Positions 41,792-49,505 of a stretch of 64,000 bases of DNA are shown one piece after another (within the stretch, counting starts at the first letter, position 1; each line of letters begins with the position of its first letter). The position numbers and the translations under genes were made by a program. Source of the stretch: Mesorhizobium sp. YC-39 (lineage in GTDB: Bacteria; Pseudomonadota; Alphaproteobacteria; Rhizobiales; Rhizobiaceae); NCBI RefSeq assembly GCF_025753795.1, contig NZ_JAOWPS010000004.1, positions 496,001-560,000 on the forward strand, written 5' to 3'. A model generated the notes under the pieces. The model ran no database searches. It saw nothing but the letters and a program-made list of their open reading frames with translations, and was not told where the DNA came from.

Positions 41792-42796
41792 TCAGTTCGG
41801 CGCCTGCGCCTTCAACGCCCGCAGGATTCGTTCCGGCGTGATCGGCAGCGTGTCGATGCGCACGCCGACGGCGTCGAAGACAGCGTTCGCCATGGCAGGG
41901 ATCTGCGGGTTGGCGCACATTTCTCCCGGTCCCTTGGCGCCGTAAGGTCCGTCGGCCGACGGCCGCTCCAGCACGATGATCTCGGTTTGCGCAAGATCGC
42001 CGGGACCTGGCATCAGATACTGGTTGAAGTCGGTGCCGCCATGGTCGCGGTTGGGATAATAGGGCTCGGTCGTCTCGTAGAGCGCGTGGCTGATGCCCAT
42101 CCAGGAACCGCCGACGAGCTGCTGCTCGACCATTTTCGGGTTCAGCGCGCGGCCGATCTCGAAGACGTTCCTGACCGTCAGTACGGTGACCTCGCCGGTC
42201 TCGTCGTCGACCTCGACCTCGGCCACCGTGCAGGCATGGGCGTAGCAGGTCGACGGCTTCATCGCGCCGGTCTCCTTCTCCGGATAGGAGCGCGGGATCA
42301 GGAACATGCCGCGGCCGGAGATCGAGCGGCCGCGCTTGAAGTGCGCCGACAGCGCGACATCGAAAATCGAGATCGATTTCTGCGGCGCGCCCTTGACCAG
42401 AATATTGCCCTGGCCATCGGTCTCGAGATCGGACGCGTTCACCTCCAACTCCTCGGCCGCCACCTCGAGCATCACTTGACGCGCTTCCCTGGCCGCCTGG
42501 ATGACAGCGTTGCCGGCCCGGTGTGTGCCGCGCGAGGCGAAGGTGCCCATGCAGTGCGGGCCGGTGTCGGTGTCGGCGGTGTCGACGACGACACGGTCGG
42601 TCGGCACGCCGATCGTCTCTGCGCAGATCTGCGCCATGATCTGCTTCATGCCCTGGCCGAGATCGACGCTGGAGAGCGTGACCATGAAATTGCCGGTCGG
42701 CGTCGAATGCACCAGCGCCTGGGTCGGGTCGCCGCCGAGATTCATGCCGGTCGGATAGTTGATCGCGGCGACGCCGCGTCCGCGCCTGATCGCCAT
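41792..42796 (-). CDS. Molybdenum hydroxylase, molybdopterin-binding subunit, C-terminal half
   Basis: 334 residues corresponding to the second molybdopterin-binding domain of xanthine-dehydrogenase-type large subunits: VTLSSVDLGQGMKQIMAQI, GTFASRGTHRAGNAVIQAA and the active-site-Glu loop GAKGPGEMCANP. The normal subunit of about 770 residues is split: the N-terminal half is the upstream gene, ending one base before this ATG. AAGGGAG precedes this ATG at 7 bases, so it is set up to be translated as its own protein. Confidence 0.87.
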   Translation of the reverse strand: MAIRRGRGVAAINYPTGMNLGGDPTQALVHSTPTGNFMVTLSSVDLGQGMKQIMAQICAETIGVPTDRVVVDTADTDTGPHCMGTFASRGTHRAGNAVIQAAREARQVMLEVAAEELEVNASDLETDGQGNILVKGAPQKSISIFDVALSAHFKRGRSISGRGMFLIPRSYPEKETGAMKPSTCYAHACTVAEVEVDDETGEVTVLTVRNVFEIGRALNPKMVEQQLVGGSWMGISHALYETTEPYYPNRDHGGTDFNQYLMPGPGDLAQTEIIVLERPSADGPYGAKGPGEMCANPQIPAMANAVFDAVGVRIDTLPITPERILRALKAQAPN

Positions 42797-42797
42797 C

Positions 42798-44165
42798 TCA
42801 AGCTCCCTTCGTGTAGGAGGACATGGCCAGATATTTTTCCGCCACCGGCCAGTTGGCGGCGCGCGAGGCTTCCTGCATGCACTCGATCAGCGCCGCGCCC
42901 TCGGTGGGTTGGCGATGGGCCTTCATGTCGCCGTCGCGATAAGCGTTGATGAAGCGGAATTCGAGCGGGTCCATGCCGATCAGCCGGGCGAGCTTGTCCA
43001 TCTGCACCTCCAGCGCGAAATCGCCGATGGTGACGCCGAAGCCGCGCATGGCGGAAGACGGCGTGCGGTTGGTGTAGACGCAGTAGGTGTCGATCCAGAC
43101 ATTGGGGATAGTGTAGGGGCCGGGATAGTGGCCCGCGCCCTTCTGCGCGCCGTAGGGCGAGTGGCGCGAATAGGCGCCGGCATCGGTGTAGCCGGTGACC
43201 TTGCGGGCGACGATGCGGCCATCCTTCATGACGCCGTCCTTGATGACGACCTTTTCGGCCGCGCGGGGTGACGAAATCTGCATCTCCTCTTCGCGGCTGT
43301 AAATGAAAGAGACCGGTCGTCCGGTTAGTTTCGCCCCTAGGATGGCGATCGGCTCGACGATGACGTCGACCTTGCCGCCAAAACCGCCGCCGACCGTGCC
43401 GCCGACGAAGTGCAGCTTGCTGCCCGGCATCTGCAGGATGATCGAGGCATTGTCGAGGGTGAAGAACATCGCCTGCGTGTTGGTGTAGCAGGTAAAGCGG
43501 TCATTGCCCTCGGGGACGACGACGCAGCCGGTGGTCTCGGTCGGCGCATGCTCGATCGGCGAGGACTGGTAGGTCTGTTCCAGTATGTGATCGGCGCCGG
43601 CGAAGCCGGCCTCGACATCGCCGAAGCGGACCTTGCGGCATTCGCCGCTGTCATAGAGATAATAGTTCTGGCCGTGATACTCGTTGACGACAGGCGCGCC
43701 GGGCTTCAGCGCCTCCTCCATATCGAAAACGGCCGGCAGCACCTCGTAGTCGACCTTGACCTTGGCGGCGGCTTCCTGCGCGGCGCGCTCGGTCTCGGCC
43801 AGCACCGCCACCACGGCCTCGCCTTTCCAGCGCACCTTGCCGTCGGCCAGCACCGTCTCGTCCTCCGGCCCGATCTGGATTAGGATCAGGATGGTGTAGA
43901 CATTGTGCGGCACGTCCTTGGCCGTCAGGATTTTCACCACGCCCGGATGTTTTTCGGCCTCCGAAGTGTTGATCGAGCGGATGCGGGCGTGATGGTGCGG
44001 GCTGCGCACCATCTTCAGATGCAGCATGCCGGGAAAATTGCGGTCGGCGAAATAGGCGGTCTTGCCGGTGACGTGGCCTGGCGAATCGGAGCGCGGCCGG
44101 GGCTGGCCGATCTCGTGCAGATCGTCCTTGCGCTGGTCGGCGAAATAATTCTTGCGCAGTTCCAT
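42798..44165 (-). CDS. Molybdenum hydroxylase, molybdopterin-binding subunit, N-terminal half
   Basis: 455 residues from ATG 44165 (GAGGG upstream; a TTG five codons earlier overlaps the 2Fe-2S gene stop). It contains the Ald_Xan_dh_C domain (GKTAYFADRNFPGMLHLKMV) and the first molybdopterin-binding domain with GGTVGGGFGGKVDV. It stops after YLAMSSYTKGA, where full-length homologues run on into the domain encoded by the next gene. The two halves should assemble around the cofactor. Substrate class: aldehyde, purine, N-heterocycle or similar. Confidence 0.88.
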   Translation of the reverse strand: MELRKNYFADQRKDDLHEIGQPRPRSDSPGHVTGKTAYFADRNFPGMLHLKMVRSPHHHARIRSINTSEAEKHPGVVKILTAKDVPHNVYTILILIQIGPEDETVLADGKVRWKGEAVVAVLAETERAAQEAAAKVKVDYEVLPAVFDMEEALKPGAPVVNEYHGQNYYLYDSGECRKVRFGDVEAGFAGADHILEQTYQSSPIEHAPTETTGCVVVPEGNDRFTCYTNTQAMFFTLDNASIILQMPGSKLHFVGGTVGGGFGGKVDVIVEPIAILGAKLTGRPVSFIYSREEEMQISSPRAAEKVVIKDGVMKDGRIVARKVTGYTDAGAYSRHSPYGAQKGAGHYPGPYTIPNVWIDTYCVYTNRTPSSAMRGFGVTIGDFALEVQMDKLARLIGMDPLEFRFINAYRDGDMKAHRQPTEGAALIECMQEASRAANWPVAEKYLAMSSYTKGA

Positions 44166-44176
44166 CTTTGTTTCCC

Positions 44177-44659
44177 TCAAGCCGCGTGCTGTGAGTTCGA
44201 TCGCGCGGCGGTCAGCACCGCCTGGATGATCGGCTCGTAGCCGGTGCAGCGGCAGATGTTGCCCGACAGCGCCTCGACCACCTCGTCGCGGCTGGGAGTG
44301 GGCGTGTGGTCAAGCAGCACCTTGGCCGCCATGATCATGCCCGGCGTGCAGAAGCCGCATTGGGTGGCGAAGGCATCGAGAAAGGCCCGCTGCAGCGGAT
44401 GCAGTACGCCGCCTTCCGAAAGCCCTGAAGTCGTGGTGATGGCAGTGCCGTTGCAGGTCTCGGCCAGCGTCAGGCAGGAGAGCCGGAGTTCGCCGTCGAT
44501 GATGACCGAGCAGGCGCCGCAGGTGCCTTGGTGGCATCCGCCTTTCGGCGAGGTATCACCGATCTTGTCGCGCAAGGCGTGAAGCAGCGTCGTGCCGCTG
44601 TCGATGAATTCGGCCTTTTCCGTGCCGTTGAGCGTGAACTGAACCGGGACCTTTGCCAT
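44177..44659 (-). CDS. Molybdenum hydroxylase, [2Fe-2S] subunit
   Basis: 160 residues, typical CoxS/XdhC-type small subunit. Plant-ferredoxin-type cluster CHQGTCGACSV followed by Cys, and C-terminal-type cluster CGFCTPGM with CRCTGY. It passes electrons from molybdenum to FAD. SD GGAGG lies upstream of ATG 44659. Confidence 0.92.
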   Translation of the reverse strand: MAKVPVQFTLNGTEKAEFIDSGTTLLHALRDKIGDTSPKGGCHQGTCGACSVIIDGELRLSCLTLAETCNGTAITTTSGLSEGGVLHPLQRAFLDAFATQCGFCTPGMIMAAKVLLDHTPTPSRDEVVEALSGNICRCTGYEPIIQAVLTAARSNSQHAA

Positions 44660-44716
44660 TGTTCCTCCTTGCGCGCCTGCCCGAACTTGTCGGACAGACG
44701 CGCGCCCCCAACGGGC

Positions 44717-45538
44717 TTAAGCCTTTGTTTCCATGCCCGCGATCTGGCCAAGCAGCAGCCGGCCAAGATGGACCTGCAGGACTTCATTGCGATACCACGC
44801 ACTGGCGATCGGATCGGTGATGGGCGAGGTGCCTTCGCCCACGGCGGCCAGCGCGGGTGCGATGCCATCCTTGGTGAGCGTGCTGCCGAGTAGGGCCTTC
44901 TCGGCTGCCCTGGCCCGCATCGGCCGGTCGGCCATGCAGCCGAGCGCGATCCGTGCCAAGGACACGGTGCCGTCCGCCGCCTGTTCGAGCACTGCGGCAA
45001 TGCTCAGCACAGAGATGCCCTTGGGTTTGACCCGCGACACTTTCAGGAAGCGAAAGCCGTTGTGCGGTGGAAGCGCGAAAGCGACCGATGTTACGACGGC
45101 GCGGCTGCCATCCCGATTGGTCAAGAACTCCTCGATCGGCATCTCGCTGTCATCGGTGCTGACGGTTGCGTCTAGCGCCAGCAGCGCGACCGTGAAATCG
45201 CCATAGGGCGCGGGCGCGAACAAATTGCCGCCGACGGTCGCCATGTTGCGGATCGCGGGGCCGCCGACGGCGCGCGCGGCATTGGCCAGTGGAGCCAAAT
45301 CTGGATGACGGGCGATCGCTGCCATGGTCACCGAGGCGCCAAGACGGACCTTGCCTCCGGAGACGGCGATGGTCGACAGGGACGGTTCGGTCGAGCGCAC
45401 GAAGCTGGAGAGCGACACATCGCCTTCATTGGTGGCGCGAACGACCAGCGTGCCGCCGCCGAGATAGCGCGTACCGGCCGCCTTCAGCGCCGTATTGGCA
45501 TCCTTCACCGTCGAGAAAGTCTGGAGGGCAAGCGCCAT
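44717..45538 (-). CDS. Molybdenum hydroxylase, FAD-binding subunit
   Basis: 273 residues from ATG 45538 (CAGGAG 7 bases upstream). Flavin contacts are AGTRYLGGGTLVVRAT and NMATVGGNLFAPAPYGDF, as in CoxM/XDH FAD domains. It completes the electron path to the external acceptor. Gene order FAD - 2Fe-2S - molybdenum resembles coxM-S-L clusters. Confidence 0.9.
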   Translation of the reverse strand: MALALQTFSTVKDANTALKAAGTRYLGGGTLVVRATNEGDVSLSSFVRSTEPSLSTIAVSGGKVRLGASVTMAAIARHPDLAPLANAARAVGGPAIRNMATVGGNLFAPAPYGDFTVALLALDATVSTDDSEMPIEEFLTNRDGSRAVVTSVAFALPPHNGFRFLKVSRVKPKGISVLSIAAVLEQAADGTVSLARIALGCMADRPMRARAAEKALLGSTLTKDGIAPALAAVGEGTSPITDPIASAWYRNEVLQVHLGRLLLGQIAGMETKA

Positions 45539-45554
45539 GGCACGCTCCTGTTTA

Positions 45555-45998
45555 TCAGCTCTGGCCGCCAAAATGGCTCTTCAAGGCATTGAAGCCGCCC
45601 TGGAAGACATTGGCGCCCATGCCTTCGGCCAGCTTGTCGGCTTCTTCGGGTGCTGCGTCGAAGCTGGCAGTCCATTCGGCATAGGTGCGGTCGCCATCGG
45701 TCACCCGCCGCAATTGCAGCGTCGCCTTGTGGTTGGTGAGCGGCTGGGGCGTCTCCAGGATGGAGTAGCTGACCAGGAAATTGTCGTCGGAGAAGTCGAG
45801 CAGCTTTTCCCTAATGCGGGCGCCGCTGGCGAGCTGGAAGTTGCGCACGCAGCCGATCGTGCCGGCGTCTTTGCCATCCTCGATATGGCTTTCGACCATG
45901 CGCGGATGCCAGCCCGGTAGGCCGTTGAAGTCGCGTATGCGCGCCCAGACCTTTTCGACTGGTGCGTCGATGACGCTGGAGATGGTGATTTTTGCCAT
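45555..45998 (-). CDS. SRPBCC/START-like protein, CoxG or polyketide-cyclase type
   Basis: 147 residues from ATG 45998 (AAGGGAA upstream). It begins ITISSVIDAPVEKVWARIRDFNGLPGWHP, the usual SRPBCC hydrophobic-cavity fold. CO dehydrogenase clusters carry a protein of this fold (CoxG), thought to help membrane attachment or substrate handling. Position 16 bp before the FAD-subunit gene supports that role. Confidence 0.8.
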   Translation of the reverse strand: MAKITISSVIDAPVEKVWARIRDFNGLPGWHPRMVESHIEDGKDAGTIGCVRNFQLASGARIREKLLDFSDDNFLVSYSILETPQPLTNHKATLQLRRVTDGDRTYAEWTASFDAAPEEADKLAEGMGANVFQGGFNALKSHFGGQS

Positions 45999-46110
45999 AT
46001 GATCGTTCCCTTGCGAGTTAGCTGCTCGGGAGGGTAGGGCGGTGTGCCCGGCAGTGCTTATCAATGCGTCTTGAGCACCTATCAAGGAGTCTGAAAATGA
46101 GCCACGCGGC

Positions 46111-46938
46111 TCAGGCTATCGCCCGCGCCGCCTCCCGATAAAGCGTCGGCGGGACGCCGACATGGTCGCGGAAGAAGCGCGAGAAATTGCCCTGCGTGGT
46201 GAAGCCGAGATTGCAGGCAACCGAGATCAGCGGCGCCTCGGACCACTGCAACTGCCGCACCGCTTCCTCCATGCGCAGCGTGTTCCAGTAGACGTTGGGC
46301 GTCAGATTGGTTTGCTCCTTGAACAGGGCGAAGAAGTGCGGCCGCGACAGGCCGACGCTGCGCGCCACGTCGTCGAAGCAGATGCGCTCGCAGACATTGG
46401 CCTTCATCAGTTGGATCGCCTTGCGGACACGGAAGTCCTGCATGGTGTTGACGCGGGCGCGCACAGCTTGCGGTGCTGAAGCGTCGGCGGCATCGAGCAC
46501 GCTGTCGATGAAGCGCTCTATCTCGTAATTGGCGATGTCGTCGATGCTCTCATTGTCGCTCAAATGGTCGAGCAGGTTGGCTGCCGCCTTGTGCAGCCAG
46601 GGCTCGAGCGTGATCGCCGGGGTCGAAAACAGCGGCGCCGACGATGGCAGGTCGCGACGCCGGCGGGCCCAGTCCGGATCGATGTAGAAGGCCAGGAACA
46701 GGCCTGGCGTGCCGTCGCGCGACAGAGCGTGACTGTGCGGCTGGAAGGAATTGATGCCGGCGGCTGTACCAGGTCCGAGCCGCACCGTCTCGCGGCCGAT
46801 GGTCATCTCGCCGGCCGTGCCTTCCAGCCAGATGATGATATGCGCCTCGACATGGGCATGGGTGACGAAGTCGCTGGCGACGTTCAGGACAGAAACATGT
46901 CCGAACCGGCCCCAGTAGAGCCTGATCGCTTCCGTCAT
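46111..46938 (-). CDS. AraC-family transcriptional regulator
   Basis: 275 residues from ATG 46938 (GAGGA 8 bases upstream). N-terminal cupin-like sensor (FVTHAHVEAHIIIWLEG, GTAAGINSFQPHSHAL) and C-terminal double helix-turn-helix (FDDVARSVGLSRPHFFALFKE, LISVACNLGFTTQGNFSRFF). It is the first gene before the molybdenum hydroxylase operon on the same strand, 112 bp upstream of the SRPBCC gene, and is its likely regulator. Confidence 0.9.
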   Translation of the reverse strand: MTEAIRLYWGRFGHVSVLNVASDFVTHAHVEAHIIIWLEGTAGEMTIGRETVRLGPGTAAGINSFQPHSHALSRDGTPGLFLAFYIDPDWARRRRDLPSSAPLFSTPAITLEPWLHKAAANLLDHLSDNESIDDIANYEIERFIDSVLDAADASAPQAVRARVNTMQDFRVRKAIQLMKANVCERICFDDVARSVGLSRPHFFALFKEQTNLTPNVYWNTLRMEEAVRQLQWSEAPLISVACNLGFTTQGNFSRFFRDHVGVPPTLYREAARAIA

Positions 46939-47108
46939 GGGTATATCCTCCCGCAGACGACTGGCCTCCCTTCGCCTGCAGTGGGGATATTGCTGCCCAG
47001 TTCGGGTCTGCGTCAAGGCGCATGCGCTCGCGCCGTGCCCGCCATGGACCCCGTGCCGCTGTTTTTCAGACTGATCGATAGGAACGAGAACGAATAACGG
47101 GCTCGGTC

Positions 47109-47212
47109 CTAAAGCGCGTCGCGTTTGGCCGGCCTTATGCGACGCGCTTTAGATTGTTGTTTCATGCATGTCGTTATCGCAAAACCGCTGCACACTTTTG
47201 CGCGACATGCAT
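47109..47212. repeat. Dispersed intergenic palindromic element (two adjoining dyads)
   Basis: Dyad one pairs CTAAAGCGCGTCGC (47109-47122) with GCGACGCGCTTTAG (47139-47152). Dyad two pairs ATGCATGTCG (47164-47173) with CGACATGCAT (47203-47212), with an inner CGCAAAA/TTTTGCG stem. The pattern resembles short repeats scattered between genes of Mesorhizobium (memory-based). It abuts the permease 3' end: its last base is the first base of the TAA complement. Only one copy is in this window. Confidence 0.6.
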
Positions 47213-48210
47213 TAGTCGCTGCGCCGGAAGTTGCGTATCCGGTCGAACAGGACCGCCAGCAGAATCGCGCCGCCGATGAACACGCCTTGCCAGAAGGCAT
47301 TGATGCCGAGCAGGCCGAGGCTATTGCGGATCACCTCGATCAGCGCCGCGCCGACAATGGCGCCGAAGGCGGTGCCGACGCCGCCGGCCAGGTTGGCGCC
47401 GCCGATGACGGTGGCGGCGATCACCTGAAGCTCCATGCCGTTGCCGAGGTTCGTGGTGACGGCGCCGAGCCAGCCGGTCTGGATGATGCCGGCAATGCCG
47501 GCGGCCAGCGCCGAGATCATATAGACCGCGACCTTGATCTGGCGCACCGGAACGCCGGTCAGCGTCGCCGCATGCTCATTGCCACCGATGGCGAAGATGT
47601 GCCGGCCGAATTTCGTCCAGCGCAGGACGAAGCCGGTGATCAGCGCCAGCACGATCGTGTAGAACACCGGATTGGCGATGCCGAACACCCAGGCGCCGCC
47701 GCCGAGTGCCAGAAGCTTGTCGTGGTCTGGCCCGAACTGGAAGACGACGGTGTTGTTGGAGGCGACCATGGCGAGGCTGCGCGCGATCGACAGCATGCCG
47801 AGCGTCACGACGAAGGGCGGAAAGCCGAGATAGGCGATCAAAATCCCGTTGAAGGCGCCGATGATCAGCGCCGTCGCGATCGCGGCGGCAATGCCGATCT
47901 CGATGCCGTAGCCAGCATGCATGGTGACCGCCAATATCATCGAACACAGGCAAAGCACCGAGCCGACCGACAGGTCGATACCGCCGGTGATGATGACGAA
48001 GGTCATGCCGAGCGCGACGATGGCCACGAAGGTGACGTTGCGGGTGATGTTGTAGAGGTTCTTCGGGGTGGCGAAGGAATCGGTGGCAAACGACAGGAAC
48101 AGGCAGGCGAGGATGACCGCAACCACTACCCAGAAGGTCTGGGTGGCAAGGAGCCGCGACATAAAGCTGTGCTGTTTGTGCGCGATCGTCTGGTCAAGAG
48201 TGACTGCCAT
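47212..48210 (-). CDS. CUT2 ABC transporter permease, RbsC-like
   Basis: 332 residues from ATG 48210 (AAGGTCG upstream). RbsC hallmarks are ALGMTFVIITGGIDLSVGSVL and GGANLAGGVGTAFGAIVGAAL, with about ten helices. It is the second gene of the minus-strand half of a divergent transporter; the ATPase lies upstream and the binding protein is encoded on the other strand. The stop codon touches the palindromic element. Confidence 0.88.
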   Translation of the reverse strand: MAVTLDQTIAHKQHSFMSRLLATQTFWVVVAVILACLFLSFATDSFATPKNLYNITRNVTFVAIVALGMTFVIITGGIDLSVGSVLCLCSMILAVTMHAGYGIEIGIAAAIATALIIGAFNGILIAYLGFPPFVVTLGMLSIARSLAMVASNNTVVFQFGPDHDKLLALGGGAWVFGIANPVFYTIVLALITGFVLRWTKFGRHIFAIGGNEHAATLTGVPVRQIKVAVYMISALAAGIAGIIQTGWLGAVTTNLGNGMELQVIAATVIGGANLAGGVGTAFGAIVGAALIEVIRNSLGLLGINAFWQGVFIGGAILLAVLFDRIRNFRRSD

Positions 48211-48286
48211 TATCGACCTTTCATGCCGGTGGCCAAATGCGCCAGCACGGCGAATTCAAAGCTTCGAAATTCCGGACCCGCCACTC

Positions 48287-49030
48287 TCATGACACCTGCT
48301 CGATGGCGCCGGTGATCAGGCCCGTGACCTCCTCGGGCGAACTCGAGGCAATGGTCTTGTCGGCGACCTTGCGGCCGCGCCGCATAACGATGACGCGATC
48401 GGCAACGTCAAAGACGTCAGGCATGCGGTGACTGATCAGCACAACGGCGATACCCTGGTCGCGCAAATGGCGGATCAGGTTCAGCACTTCCGCGACCTGC
48501 CGCACCGAGATCGCCGCCGTCGGCTCGTCCATCAGCACGATCTTGGCCTGGGAAAGCATGGTGCGGGCGATCGCCACCGCTTGCCGCTGGCCGCCGGACA
48601 TCTGCTTGACGAGGTCGCGGGGTCGAGTTTCGGACTTAAGCACCGCAAAGATCTGGCCGGCGCGCTTGTACATCGCCGCGTAATCGAGGATGCGAAATGG
48701 CCCGACGCCCCGGCGCAGCTCGCGGCCGAGATAGACATTGGCGGCGGCCGTCAGATTGTTGCACAGCGCCAGGTCCTGATGGACAATCTCGATGCCATGC
48801 TGGCGCGCCTCGACCGGCTTGTGCAGGATCAACTCCTTGCCGTCCATCTGCATCGTGCCATGACTCGGGCGAAAATTGCCGGCGATCATCTTGACCAGGG
48901 TCGACTTGCCGGCGCCATTGTCGCCCATCAGGCCGACGACCTGCCCGGGCTCGATCGACAGCGAAACGTCGTTGACCGCCTGGATGGCGCCGAAATGTTT
49001 CGAGATATTGGTGAGTTCGAGAACCGCCAC
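48287..49030 (-). CDS. CUT2 ABC transporter ATPase, single domain
   Basis: 247 residues if begun at GTG 49030 (VAVLELTNISKHFGAIQAVN), with purine-rich AGAAGG and GGGGAGG upstream. An ATG at 49123 would add 31 residues unlike the family. Walker A GDNGAGKST, signature MSGGQRQAVAIARTM, Walker B IVLMDEPTAAIS and an H-loop His (ISHRMPDV) are present. One nucleotide-binding domain only, FrcA-like. Confidence 0.85.
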   Translation of the reverse strand: MAVLELTNISKHFGAIQAVNDVSLSIEPGQVVGLMGDNGAGKSTLVKMIAGNFRPSHGTMQMDGKELILHKPVEARQHGIEIVHQDLALCNNLTAAANVYLGRELRRGVGPFRILDYAAMYKRAGQIFAVLKSETRPRDLVKQMSGGQRQAVAIARTMLSQAKIVLMDEPTAAISVRQVAEVLNLIRHLRDQGIAVVLISHRMPDVFDVADRVIVMRRGRKVADKTIASSSPEEVTGLITGAIEQVS

Positions 49031-49120
49031 CAGCCTTCTTGCCTCCCCTTGCTTCCCGGCCTGCGGTTCTGCCGCGGCCCGCTCTCCCCAGCTCCTCCCG
49101 GAGACAGCGATTTTGAAGTC

Positions 49121-49149
49121 CATTATGCGAATGCCTGCACTGGCGTCAA
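49121..49149 (-). promoter_or_regulatory. Candidate promoter of the ATPase-permease genes
   Basis: Read on the minus strand, TTGACG (49149-49144) and ATAATG (49126-49121) are exactly 17 bp apart. A TTGTCnGAC-type site begins at the first base of the -35. Confidence 0.45.
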
Positions 49150-49227
49150 TTGTCGGACGAATAAGATCTGGCAATTGTCCGATGAAATGCGAGGAGATCC
49201 TTTTAAAAATCAGTTTTGTAGGACAAA
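49149..49227. promoter_or_regulatory. Three FadR/GntR-type operator candidates
   Basis: Sites at 49149-49161 (ATTGTC-G-GACGAA), 49174-49186 (ATTGTC-C-GATGAA) and 49215-49227 (TTTGTA-G-GACAAA) resemble the palindrome ATTGTC-T-GACAAT at 52596-52608. The first adjoins the minus promoter -35, and the third ends 6 bp before the plus promoter -35. FadR-type GntR regulators are known to bind TnGTCnnACnA-like sites, and two such regulators are encoded just downstream. Confidence 0.5.
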
Positions 49228-49233
49228 TAGAGA

Positions 49234-49262
49234 TTGACGTTGGCGGCGAGCCGATATTAGCT
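49234..49262 (+). promoter_or_regulatory. Candidate promoter of the binding-protein gene
   Basis: TTGACG and TTAGCT with 17-bp spacing, identical in both hexamers to the candidate at 31471-31499. An operator-like site lies immediately upstream. Confidence 0.45.
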
Positions 49263-49505
49263 AGGCGTCGGAGGAGAATATGCCGATCCCTGTTGCCGGT
49301 CCGCCGGATGGGAATCGGTGGAGATTATCGGTCGAGAATCCGGCAACAGCTGTTTGTTGGACCGATTCGTGGCTGCATCTGGAAATGCTTATCGGCCTGG
49401 CTTGGCGACACGAGCGCTCGTGCAACGATCCTCTGTCATTGCTTGATCCGGGTCGGTCTGTGTGGCGGACACGTCGTGTCCGTCTGTTTTCAAGGGAGGA
49501 CTGAC

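Larger units (their letters stand above)
49031..49505. other. 475-bp divergent control region of the CUT2 transporter
   Basis: It holds no gene I can support. It contains a minus-strand promoter near the ATPase, three FadR-like operator candidates and a plus-strand promoter, all listed separately. The 240 bp between the plus promoter and the binding-protein gene would be a long untranslated leader in which I see no recognised riboswitch. Confidence 0.55.

Noticed and set aside
42780..42810. Sequencing frameshift splitting the molybdopterin subunit
   Set aside because: Considered, but a ribosome-binding site and ATG at the exact junction favour a natural split. Left open in the finding.
42798..44165. 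CO dehydrogenase large subunit (CoxL)
   Set aside because: The accessory genes are Cox-like, but the AYxCSFR active-site loop of form I CoxL is not present, so a general molybdenum hydroxylase name is safer.
47125..48315. 396-codon plus-strand frame antisense to the permease
   Set aside because: The opposite strand encodes an unmistakable RbsC permease; this one is a hydrophilic artefact that also runs through the palindromic element.
49263..49505. Riboswitch in the long leader before the binding-protein gene
   Set aside because: I looked for conserved riboswitch cores and for strong nested helices but saw none.
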